Source of the DNA: Aphodosoma sp045600865
Lineage (GTDB): Bacteria > Bacteroidota > Bacteroidia > Bacteroidales > Paludibacteraceae
Reading direction: 5' to 3'
DNA length: 14,289 nucleotides
Assembly: GCA_045600865.1 (NCBI GenBank)
Contig: JAZRYS010000105.1
Coordinates: forward strand, 1 to 14,289
In this document: in pieces, positions 1 through 7,695 of the stretch
Layout of the letters: every line of letters starts with the position of its first letter
Position numbering within the stretch: the stretch's first letter is position 1
Notes under the pieces: model-generated
What the model was told of the DNA's origin: nothing
What the model saw: only the letters and a program-made list of their open reading frames with translations
Database searches by the model: none
Program-made: the position numbers and the translations under genes

Positions 1-3000
1 GATCGTGGAAATTGTAATGTTCGGTGTATAGCCGTAATAGAGCAAATCATAAGTGTTTGCATCATAAATCCATGCATTCATTTCGTCTGCACTGTATGAG
101 CCGTCATACGACGTGTTTGTTTTTCCTACTTCTGCATAGAACAGATATTCCGAATTCGAGCATTGAACTGTGAACATATTTTCATCCCAGTCAGCATCTT
201 GAATTTCGAGATTAGTAGCATTAATTGTCTCCTGAGTCAATGCCAGAGGTTCGTGATACTGGATAGTAACATGATACAGTATAGCGTCAGTAGATACATA
301 ATTCATTTCCAGAGTATAGACGTTGCCATTCAGCGCAACGACTGCATCGCCAATCATTCTGTTGAATGGCACCAACTGTTCGTTTACATCATAAAGCTTC
401 GTATAGTTGCTGTAAACCTCGGATGCAGGATGGTTACCCACAAGCGATGTAACGCCAGTGAATGCACAGTATGCAGTGTACAAACCATCATTGCTTGGAC
501 CATAGAACTGGAAAGCACCATTGTTAGATACTAAATCAACCAGTCTGATTTCTGAAAGATTGTCAGTCACAACAACCTGTACAGTATCGACAGGACGCAG
601 GGCAGTGTATGTAATCCTATAAACTTCGCCAGTTGTGGCAGCCACCAATGCCGAAACGTCTCCATGGCTGTTTCTTGTAAATGTGCAAGATGAATAATAT
701 ATGTATTCTTCCCTGTTGCCATTATATCCCATGCTGAATTCTTCCAACATGTCAGCCATTGTGTAAGCCTGTCCATCAACTATATCATGACTGTTCCCGT
801 TGCAATAGATATCGAAAGCGAATGAATAGTTTTCTCCATCTGTCAACAAAATATATACGTCATTGTCCTCGCTGTAATATTGCGTTTGAAGATTAGTACA
901 AACAATGTCAAATGTATCAGGAACAGGAACTTCTCCTGTCACATTGAACGTATATTCAATGTCGCCACGAGTCAGTGCGCTGCCTGTCAATGTTATACCT
1001 GTTTCATTTTGGCTAATAGTCAGAGAACCACTGAATATGTTATTATTCACCATTTCTTCAGTAAGAGCATCGTAAATGCCGATATTGATATAACCATCGT
1101 TATAACTATATGTGCCAAATGCATTGTCATCAGCATTCAGGACTATACCTCTCAGTATTTCCGTTCCGTTACTTGCTTCGAAATCGTATGCGTACAGGCC
1201 ATAATTATCCAAGTAATAATCATAATCCTCATCCTTGGTTATAACAAGGTTGTTTGCGTTGTATGTCACCTGCGTTGCAGAGACAGGGTCTGAATATTCG
1301 TATGTAATTTCATATAACACAGAGTCAGAGCCAAGGAAATGAATTACCGCATTATAACTGTTTGCAGTCTGTCCGGCAGTTACTATTGCATTCGGAAGGA
1401 GACTGTTGCACGCTATCAAATCATCACCATGGAATAATCCTGTGTATGAAGAATACACGTCATCAGTAGTATAAGTCCCGACAATTGACGAAGTATTCTT
1501 GATAGCGAAATAAAGCATATATTCATCATTTGCATCCGAACCAACAAGTTGGAAATTACTTGTGGTTTCTATGCTGTTTGCGATGGAACAAGTGTTTCTA
1601 TTGTTTATCGTAATGCTGACAGTATCCTTGATTTGGGTAATTGATTCTGGCGCATTGTAAGTGATGTGATACCTGATGTTGTCGGTGGTCGTCACGTAAG
1701 CCTCGTACGAGTTGCCTCTCCTCACTAACGACGCACTGGCAAAATCCATATAGTTCCATGTATTATTGTCGCGTCCCCAAGTATAGTCTGGCACCATATC
1801 GCTGTACGTATATGTTTGTCCATTTGCCATATTGGTTTCGCCAGCATTACATAGCACATTGAAATTGAATGTATAATCATCATTGTACAGTTGCACCCAG
1901 CAATCGTTGTTCCATTCGTAGAACTCATTATAGAACTCTGACTCGTAACTGTTACATACAACCTCGATTGTCGGTTGGTCTTCCACAATGGCACGAATCA
2001 TCCAAGTTGCATCTATGCCATAATCCAGTACGTTTTCAAAAGTGCTGCCATTATCTATTGAAATATATGAACCATTTGGATTTGCCGAATAGGATGTGGC
2101 CGTACATGGATATAGTGAAGCATCAGAAACGCCAAGTATAATCCATATAACATTGTTTCCGCAATTTACAGGAGTAGGCAACTGGAATGTCTGCCACCCT
2201 GCTGTTGCAGATGGTGTGAACGAGAAACCCTCAAGATAGTTTTGTGGATAACTGTTGCCACCGGAATAAACGTAAGCATTTATTGCATAAGTGTCCTGTG
2301 TCCAGTAGTTGTAATATGAAATAGCCTTCAACATTCTGTTAGTCAAAGGCGATCCAGCTTCGAATTTGACTGCCCAGTAGATAGTGCCGCCACTTGCCAT
2401 TCCTATTCCATCAACAAAATCATGTACGCAATATCCAACAGTGTCATTACCAATAGATTCGAATTCAGCAGTTATAGTTTGATTGCTGTTGACATTAATT
2501 GTTCTCGAATAATCGGTTGAACCATCATTCCAATTTACAAATCGATAGTTGCTCGCCGCTTCGGCAGTCACCTGCACATTTGTTCCCTGTGCAACGTACA
2601 AAAAGTCTGGATTTACAGAACCTCCATCAGCAGGCGAAGCATCTGCTGTCAGAGTAACATACTGACCAGGATTTGTATTTTCCTCTGTTATACCTTTTAT
2701 AAGCCATGAACCATAGATGCCATAATTATCATAAGAATCCCAGTTTGTGTCATCCAGACACAACATGCTATTGCTATTGCCGCCATATCTGACAGAATAA
2801 GCTAGCGGATATCCTGACCCCGTATATTCCAAAGTAATCCATAGTGATCTGCTGTTGTCAATAACGTATGGAGTACTAAGATTTAAATCGAACCATTCCA
2901 TACTATAATAATTGTAGAATGGCTCGGAATAGACAAGAGACATCTGAGCACTATCTCCCTGATAAATCTTCAGTTGGTATTGACCATACTCATAGAGCAT

Positions 3001-3942
3001 TAGTTGAACCTTAGTAAGTTTTCTGTTTGGAACAAGGGCAGAAGCAGGATAACGGATGCCCCAATTTGAAGTGCTCACTGATTGACTATTACCGTATGCA
3101 TTATACATTTCGTCACCGCAATAATATAGCGTGTCGGTAGGCAAGGCATCGAAATAGGCAGTTCTGTTTATATTGGCTGATGTTGCGAACATGAAACGGG
3201 GATTAGATATGTCTCCGTCGTCCCAATGGTCGAAAATGTAGTTATCTGCTGCGGTAGCCAATAACTGAATTGTGTCGAATGCATTGTATGATCCCGCACC
3301 CGAGACATTGCCGTATGCGGCATTGTTGGCAGAGGCACTGACAATTGTAGAGGCGGGGATATTACCGGATATAGGCTGAATGCCGATAACCGCCGAGTTG
3401 TCAATATTGAAAGTATATGAAGAATTACCTCCTATGCCGCCAGTGCCAGGATGAAGATCGCCTATTGCATAGAAACCATCGTACGTACCTCCCCAACCCC
3501 AGTTGAAATGAAAATAGTCGCTTGCATTGAAACCATCGCACACAAAACTATGTCCGCCGCTTTCATCCCGACCATCATACAAGACTACTCGGTTGTTATT
3601 CAACTCGTTCTTCAGCATAGTCTTCCATTGTGCATCCGTAACATCAGCATATCTGACATCGCGAATGGAATTGCTATATTTGAAATAAGCCTGTAATGCC
3701 AGCTCTGAACTTGGACGCAAGTCTATCTGCGATATATTGTATGCAGAGCTGCCTCCATTTGACGAGACGTCATACTCCATTTCGACAGCTACACCTACGT
3801 GGTACATCAGAGTTGCGACAGCGTCTATCTGTGCTGAAGTAGATGTGGCGTCAAGGCTGTTAGGCATGTTTGCCCAATCGTAATTGGTATTTCCAAAATC
3901 GGCAGAAAGTGTCTGCCCATTCCATACGTATGTGTGTGTGAA
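1..3942 (-). CDS. C10 (streptopain-like) protease, C-terminal part after a frameshift; runs off the window
   Basis: Continues the gene that starts at 4532, in another frame, after a (CA)5 tract at 3931-3940. The frame has no stop from about 4044 to base 1, so over 1300 codons are open and the 3' end lies outside. The first part completes the C10 catalytic domain: FGNTNYDWANMP, then GGHSFVCDG with the catalytic His codon at 3550-3552, then HFNWGWGGTYDGF, the family signature. Behind it come an InlB-like repeat (about 3345-3150, HWDDGD), a beta-rich module with the motif DTLYYCGDE, a second repeat (about 2660-2430, NWNDGS), a matching beta module (DTVGYC), and from about 1970 a super-repeat with a 352-residue period. 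Tyr/Asn/Asp-rich beta composition fits a secreted or surface protein. A gene finder might start it at ATG 4041, but homology says it belongs to the upstream fragment. Family assignment is firm; what the C-terminal repeats bind is unknown. Confidence 0.85.
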
Positions 3943-4532
3943 CCATGGCCCGTTGTCGGGTAGTTCCAGTATTTCATTATCTGGGCTGTCGCAGTGGCTA
4001 CACAACCCGTGACAGTTCTCTCCCTGCCTATAGCAGGACATTTTCTGTTATATAGTGGACTTTGATTCCAAGTTGTTGAAAGCAATGGTCCAACCACTGT
4101 ACTCATCGACTTCATGAGGGCTCCCTTAGGGTTTTCCAAAACATTCCACTCACGCTGCACCACAGCAGTAGGTTCAACGTTATGAACCACCAGCGAGTCA
4201 ATCTGTGCCTCGTAATCAGCAAACCAAGCATGGACATGTTCTGGCATGTCGGCAGAAGAGAACCTCGTTGAGTATGAATAACCAAGTATAGGCAATACCC
4301 TATCGTCAGCAGCGACGATAATGAAACCCTCTGCATCACTGAACCCAAAAACGTAAAGTTGATGGAACATACCTTCAGGTGCAACATTCACCAACAAATT
4401 CCCTTTGAAAGGAATATTCTGGGTAATGACAAAATTTTCCGCTATTAGATGCGCATCGTTAATACTTACAGGCTTCGCCCATATTACTGCAAAAGCCGAT
4501 AAAAGCACGACAATAAACAATATCCGTTTCAT
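3825..4532 (-). CDS. C10 protease N-terminal part: signal peptide, Spi-type propeptide, catalytic Cys; frameshifted
   Basis: Begins with a signal peptide (MKRILFIVVLLSAFAVIWA, cleavage probably before KPVS). A Spi-like inhibitory propeptide follows, about residues 20-140 (ENFVITQ, FIIVAADDRVLPILGYS). The catalytic domain starts with GPLLSTTWNQSPLYN and GCVATATAQIMKYWNYP, where Cys177 matches the C10 nucleophile (streptopain, interpain A, periodontain). The reading is normal to about residue 200 (GHGSHT), then gives 35 unrelated residues and stops at 3825. With one CA unit fewer, the next residues become GSHTYVWNG and join the 1-3942 frame. As written the fragment has the cysteine but not the histidine, so it cannot be an active protease. 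It could be a pseudogene, a phase-variable gene, or a sequence error. A good promoter lies 20 bases upstream. Confidence 0.85.
   Translation of the reverse strand: MKRILFIVVLLSAFAVIWAKPVSINDAHLIAENFVITQNIPFKGNLLVNVAPEGMFHQLYVFGFSDAEGFIIVAADDRVLPILGYSYSTRFSSADMPEHVHAWFADYEAQIDSLVVHNVEPTAVVQREWNVLENPKGALMKSMSTVVGPLLSTTWNQSPLYNRKCPAIGRERTVTGCVATATAQIMKYWNYPTTGHGSHTHTYGMGRHFLPILEIPITIGQTCLTALTPHLLQHR
3931..3940 (-). repeat. (CA)5 dinucleotide tract at the protease frameshift
   Basis: Five TG units on the plus strand, CA on the coding strand. Four units would read Gly-Ser-His-Thr-Tyr-Val-Trp in one continuous C10 domain; five units switch to a frame that ends 35 codons later. The position is known to within the tract because homology is good on both sides. 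Five units is short for a contingency locus, so slippage is only a possibility. Confidence 0.85.
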
Positions 4533-4558
4533 ATAAAAATCATTGTTTTTTTCGGATG

Positions 4559-4589
4559 CAAAGATAATACATTATTTTGACATAGCAAG
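4559..4589 (-). promoter_or_regulatory. Bacteroidetes-type promoter of the C10 protease
   Basis: On the minus strand a CTTG (-33) is followed by 19 bases and TATCTTTG (-7, consensus TAnnTTTG). Expected transcription start is near 4552, about 20 bases before the ATG at 4532. An intact promoter in front of a frameshifted gene suggests recent or reversible disruption. Confidence 0.7.
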
Positions 4590-4623
4590 CCCTTCTCTCT
4601 TATTTAACAGTACGTATATTGAA

Positions 4624-4722
4624 TTAGGCTTTTTTTATGAACCCGTTGAACGACGACAGATTCCTGACAAGCGACTCCGCCTTGATTACCTCTTCAATAT
4701 ATATTCCGATATACATTTCCAT
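4624..4722 (-). pseudogene. possible relic of an AAA/DUF4143-type ATPase gene (about 32 codons)
   Basis: A short open frame reads ATG...TAA with the core EEVIKAESLVRNLSSF. From memory this resembles the segment of some Bacteroidetes DUF4143 ATPases where a Tyr-rich stretch leads into EExxAExLVRNLxxFxRFL. It stops soon after, next to a run of seven A (coding strand), and an upstream in-frame TGA excludes a longer N-terminus. If the match is real, this is a scrap of a once larger gene lying between the protease and the DUF6266-like gene. It could instead be chance, or a small independent ORF; no ribosome binding site is evident. Confidence 0.3.
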
Positions 4723-4792
4723 GTGATAGGAAGAAACTGTCCCCTTCCCAATTCTTATCAATCACCTTATATACACAACAATAGATAAATTT

Positions 4793-5599
4793 TCATTTCT
4801 TCTTGGCATAACTTGCGATGGCAAGTTGCTTTTGTTCCTCTGAGGTATATTGTTCCAAGAGTGGGTTGTTTACTGCGAGGAACTGCACGCTGGTTGAGGC
4901 GTCACGCCCTTCGCCACGCTTACGCACCATTGCAAGACCACACGCTCCCTCACGACGAACGCAGAGTTTATTATCCTCATTCACACGAAGTTCAAAGCCA
5001 TTAAGCAATTCATCGAGCGGCATGTCGCTGTTCTTATCGAGCACGAACTCGCAATATTTGCAAAATGTTCTCGGAGAGTCCACCAAATTGGTCTGGTAAC
5101 AAGCTATCAATTCCATCCTGTCACCCAAAATGAATAGTTCCGGAGACTTGAGCAACGCCGAAGACAATCGTCCCAACTTTGCGTCAGCCTCAAGATTCAA
5201 TCCCTCAACGTCGATATCTGTCACAAGCCACTCTCCTTCCAAATGGTATTCTATCATTTTCAAGGTACCAAACGAAACGACGTATGGTGCAACCACGCTG
5301 ACGAAATTGTCTTTATTGGTCAGATAAACTGCCGTTTGCGACAAGTTGCATGCCTGAAAGCGCGAATAGTCCGACTGGCGGCCTGTCTTTCCCTGGAAAT
5401 TGTCCTTCAGGGCATCCTTCATACTGCCGTAAAGATTGATGATGTTACGCAACTTCAGTCGGTTGGTCTGCTGAGCCAGAGTTCTTGGGTTTCGCACTCT
5501 GTCTGGCTTTTCGCTCGCAACGACCATGCCATTGTAGTTTCGCAAAATGGTATTCCCTATCGACCCAGAGAGCATACCGTTTGGTTTTACTTTTGCCAT
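4793..5599 (-). CDS. DUF6266-like hypothetical protein
   Basis: 268 residues. The N-terminus has the pattern Gly-x-x-SGSIGN...NGMVV...KPDRVRNPRTLAQQTNR, which I recognise from a widespread Bacteroidetes family of unknown function (DUF6266 or a close relative). Members begin MAKxxxGxxGxxSGxxGN followed by a basic KPxxxxNPxTxxQxxxR stretch. There is no signal peptide and no membrane segment. The rest looks like mixed alpha/beta soluble protein and the C-terminus is lysine-rich (SYAKKK). Function is unknown; the basic Arg/Pro stretch could contact nucleic acid or be structural, but nothing proves it. Transcription probably starts near 5851, giving a long leader with an 11-bp tandem array. ATG at 5599 is the natural start because the family motif begins immediately. 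Confidence 0.75.
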   Translation of the reverse strand: MAKVKPNGMLSGSIGNTILRNYNGMVVASEKPDRVRNPRTLAQQTNRLKLRNIINLYGSMKDALKDNFQGKTGRQSDYSRFQACNLSQTAVYLTNKDNFVSVVAPYVVSFGTLKMIEYHLEGEWLVTDIDVEGLNLEADAKLGRLSSALLKSPELFILGDRMELIACYQTNLVDSPRTFCKYCEFVLDKNSDMPLDELLNGFELRVNEDNKLCVRREGACGLAMVRKRGEGRDASTSVQFLAVNNPLLEQYTSEEQKQLAIASYAKKK

Positions 5600-5718
5600 A
5601 TCATATAAGTTTTAATCATGAAATTCATACCATACATTTTCGTGTGCCTAATGTTCCTCTTATGTGACTCTTATCATCCTTCGTCGTAATCACCTTTTCA
5701 TCACAATTCATGCACCAT

Positions 5719-5802
5719 TTACAACTGATTCAGAATGGGACATGAATGGGAGGTGAATGGGACCTGAATTGGACTCACTATGTACTCACATAAGACTCTC
5801 AT
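5719..5802 (-). other. possible upstream ORF (27 codons) in the DUF6266-like gene leader
   Basis: Within the presumed leader an ATG (5800-5802) opens a frame that reads through most of the 11-bp array and ends at TAA 5719-5721, about 120 bases before the main start. The first residues are MRVLCEYIVSP. Because 11 is not a multiple of 3, the repeat cycles through all frames and the peptide is not periodic. No ribosome binding site is visible, so it may be a chance frame. Confidence 0.2.
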
Positions 5803-5820
5803 AAGACCCAGATAAGGCTC
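5733..5820. repeat. 11-bp degenerate tandem array, eight units
   Basis: Eight consecutive 11-base units with no gaps: GAATGGGACAT, GAATGGGAGGT, GAATGGGACCT, GAATTGGACTC, ACTATGTACTC, ACATAAGACTC, TCATAAGACCC, AGATAAGGCTC; a ninth poor unit (ACACAAAAGCT) may follow. The left half has the core GAATGGGA, the right half ATAAGACTC, and the fourth unit combines both. It lies in the 5600-5966 intergenic region, downstream of the minus-strand promoter, so it should be transcribed as the leader of the DUF6266-like gene. A 9-base inverted copy of one stretch (CTTATGTGA, 5659-5667, against TCACATAAG, 5786-5794) could pair within the leader. Confidence 0.8.
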
Positions 5821-5857
5821 ACACAAAAGCTAACTCATAGTTATTTTTTTCGATTTG

Positions 5858-5887
5858 CAAAGTTACAACTATTTTTTCATACTGCAA
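5858..5887 (-). promoter_or_regulatory. promoter of the DUF6266-like gene (long leader)
   Basis: Minus strand: TTG (5885-5887), 19 bases, TAACTTTG (5858-5865), an exact -7 match. Start is expected near 5851, leaving about 250 untranslated bases before 5599. No better promoter was found closer to the gene. Confidence 0.65.
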
Positions 5888-5898
5888 TGAATTTTTCC

Positions 5899-5912
5899 GA
5901 CAAAATTTTGTC
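5899..5912. promoter_or_regulatory. 14-bp perfect palindrome over the -33 of the TraB-family gene
   Basis: GACAAAATTTTGTC is a perfect palindrome whose right half supplies the TTTG of the plus-strand promoter. It lies between the two divergent promoters, a usual place for an operator. AT-rich composition makes chance possible. Confidence 0.35.
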
Positions 5913-5937
5913 ACATCAAGAAAAAGCCGTACCTTTG
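5907..5937 (+). promoter_or_regulatory. promoter of the TraB/GumN-family gene
   Basis: TTTG (5907-5910), exactly 19 bases, TACCTTTG (5930-5937): a full match to the Bacteroidetes consensus. Start is expected near 5944, about 22 bases before the ATG at 5967. Confidence 0.8.
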
Positions 5938-5966
5938 CAGCGCAATTTATAACAGAACTAAACAAC

Positions 5967-6866
5967 ATGAAAAAAATCCTTTTATCTGCTGCAGCGATTC
6001 TCATTGCCTTTGCAGCAAGCGGCCAGGTGCTTTACAGCATATCGGGCAACGGACTGAAGAAGACATCGTACATCGTGGGCACTCACCATCTGGTGGATGC
6101 TTCGTTCGCAAAAGAGATTCCGGGCATGGACAAAGCAATGAAAATGACAGAGCAGGTGTATGGCGAGTTGAAAATGAGCGATATGGTAAATCCTGACACC
6201 ATGAAGATGATGCAGGAGGCTCTGTACATCCCTGACGGACGGAAAATCAAGGAACTGTTAGGAGGTGAGTATTTCGACAAGCTGAACGAGCTGTTTGCTT
6301 CGCTGTTGGGTGTTCCGTTTGACACGCCTCAGTTGTACGAGCAATTAGGTGGAATGAGACCTTCAGCTCTCGAATCGCAGCTGACGGTAATCATGTACCT
6401 GGCAGAGCATCAAGCTGCTTTCGACCCTACAAACGGTCTTGACAGTTACTTCCAGCAGCAGGCAATTGCCGGCAAGAAAGAGGTTTTCGGCCTTGAGAGT
6501 TATGCTTTCCAGGTGGAAATGATGTACAAGTCGAAATCAATGGACGAGGAAATCGATAAATTCAAATGCGTACTGGACAACATTGAGTCTGAAAAGAAGC
6601 AACTGGATTTTCTGACAGAGGCTTACAAGGCACAGGATGCAAAGGCAATAGACAAAGCACTGAGAATGGAGGATGAGTGTTCTGGAGCATCAGACATGGA
6701 CAAACTGATTGACGAACGCAACAAAAACTGGGTTGCCCTGATGCCTAAAATAATGAAGGAGAAGCCTACACTCTTTGTCGTTGGTGCAGGTCACCTGTTC
6801 GGCGAGAATGGCGTTCTTGAACTGCTGAAGCAAGCGGGATACACGATAAAGGCAATTGAGAATTGA
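5967..6866 (+). CDS. TraB/GumN-family secreted protein
   Basis: 299 residues. The signal peptide MKKILLSAAAILIAFAASG is probably cleaved near Gly19-Gln20, so the protein is likely periplasmic. Two family motifs are clear: GTHH at residues 38-41 in SYIVGTHHLVD, and GAGH at about 273-276 in LFVVGAGHLFGENG, followed by the usual LLKQAGY end. These match the TraB/PrgY/GumN superfamily, which includes the TIKI proteases; the paired histidine motifs suggest a metal-dependent hydrolase fold. Length is normal for bacterial GumN proteins (about 290-300). Substrate is unknown. It has its own consensus promoter, diverging from that of the DUF6266-like gene, and ends facing the PrsW gene. Naming it a protease would be inference from the superfamily. 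Confidence 0.88.
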   Translation: MKKILLSAAAILIAFAASGQVLYSISGNGLKKTSYIVGTHHLVDASFAKEIPGMDKAMKMTEQVYGELKMSDMVNPDTMKMMQEALYIPDGRKIKELLGGEYFDKLNELFASLLGVPFDTPQLYEQLGGMRPSALESQLTVIMYLAEHQAAFDPTNGLDSYFQQQAIAGKKEVFGLESYAFQVEMMYKSKSMDEEIDKFKCVLDNIESEKKQLDFLTEAYKAQDAKAIDKALRMEDECSGASDMDKLIDERNKNWVALMPKIMKEKPTLFVVGAGHLFGENGVLELLKQAGYTIKAIEN

Positions 6867-6958
6867 TAATTGATAATTTGCCGTTGGCTTAGTATGGGAC
6901 AAAATGCAATTGTCAGACAAGTTATATTACCGAAAATTGTCAATTGTCAATTATCAAT
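6862..6958. terminator. inverted repeat between convergent genes, possible bidirectional terminator
   Basis: ATTGATAATTGA (6862-6873) and its complement TCAATTATCAAT (6947-6958) form 12-bp arms about 73 bases apart. The left arm includes the stop codon of the TraB-family gene; the right arm touches the stop codon of the PrsW gene. Each arm continues into more AATTG/CAATT units (AATTGTCAATTGTCAATT at 6935-6952), a common look of intergenic repeats in this phylum. The large loop makes a classic intrinsic terminator doubtful. Confidence 0.4.
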
Positions 6959-7695
6959 CACCAAATAATTCCTCCAGAGGTATTTTCGACATCGCGGGCG
7001 AGCTGACGCTTGATAGCCTTGCGTGCACGACGCTGTCCAAATATGAAGAGGACGAAAAAGAGGATGACAAGCAAACCTGCAATGGTTTCGTCCTTGATCA
7101 CCTGCCCCTCCATAAGGAAGGCATCAAACAATCCATGAAGTATAACTGGTGCTATGAGCGTCATCGACATGCGGAAATAATTCCTGCCTTTGTGGAAATG
7201 CACGTATGAGTAGTAATAACCCATGATGACAGCAAACATATAATGGCCTGGAACAGAAAGCAACGCACGTGTCCAAGCTGTTCCTATCCAGTTTCCGCCA
7301 GACTGGAACACATAGAGGATGTTCTCGAAACCCGCAAAGCCCATGCCAATAGCCACTGCATAGACAATGCCGTCAACGTATTCGTCGAAATAAGGATTCC
7401 TGCGCACAAGTAGCCAGAGCATGAGCAACTTGGCCGACTCTTCAGGAATGGCTGCACTGAAAAAGGCTGTCATGAAGGCATCACGCACGTTATTCATCTC
7501 GGCAGGTGCAAGACCTATCAGTTGAAACGCTGTAGCAATAGAGATTGCTAAAAAGGCGGAGATAAGACCATAGAGCAGACCTTTGAGAATCTGGCTCAAT
7601 GGTTCACGCTGATACCTATCTTTAATATAGATATATAGCACCAGAATTATAGCAGGGGCAATAGCCGCCAAAAACATCAACGTCAAAGTTATCAT
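6958..7695 (-). CDS. PrsW-family intramembrane metalloprotease
   Basis: 245 residues, very hydrophobic, with about seven membrane segments. PrsW-type motifs are present: EExxK at 85-89 (AAIPEESAKL), FDEYVDGIVYA at 103-113, GFEN at 122-125, His151 in SVPGHYMFAVIMGY, and HGLFD at 187-191. In Bacillus subtilis PrsW makes the first cut of the anti-sigma factor RsiW; the family is a membrane-embedded metalloprotease group related to CAAX (Abi) proteases. No anti-sigma factor is nearby, so the substrate here is unknown. The start overlaps the stop of the TlpA-like gene as ATGA (7692-7695), which implies translational coupling. It is the last gene of the operon. Confidence 0.88.
   Translation of the reverse strand: MITLTLMFLAAIAPAIILVLYIYIKDRYQREPLSQILKGLLYGLISAFLAISIATAFQLIGLAPAEMNNVRDAFMTAFFSAAIPEESAKLLMLWLLVRRNPYFDEYVDGIVYAVAIGMGFAGFENILYVFQSGGNWIGTAWTRALLSVPGHYMFAVIMGYYYSYVHFHKGRNYFRMSMTLIAPVILHGLFDAFLMEGQVIKDETIAGLLVILFFVLFIFGQRRARKAIKRQLARDVENTSGGIIW

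Noticed and set aside
163..1293. Plus-strand open frames of 123 and 137 codons within 1-1300
   Set aside because: They mirror the uninterrupted minus-strand protease frame, whose repeats and motifs explain the sequence.
4543..4788. Plus-strand 81-codon frame in the 4533-4792 gap
   Set aside because: No family resemblance or promoter; it crosses the protease promoter and the possible ATPase relic on the other strand.
5243..5608. Plus-strand 121-codon frame antisense to the DUF6266-like gene
   Set aside because: Cys/Arg-rich shadow of a gene that has a recognisable N-terminal family motif.
5733..5776. G-quadruplex from the GGGA runs of the first array units
   Set aside because: Only three GGG runs, 8 bases apart, plus one GG; too weak, and the transcribed strand is C-rich.
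5733..5820. CRISPR array
   Set aside because: Units are 11 bases with no spacers and no cas genes nearby.
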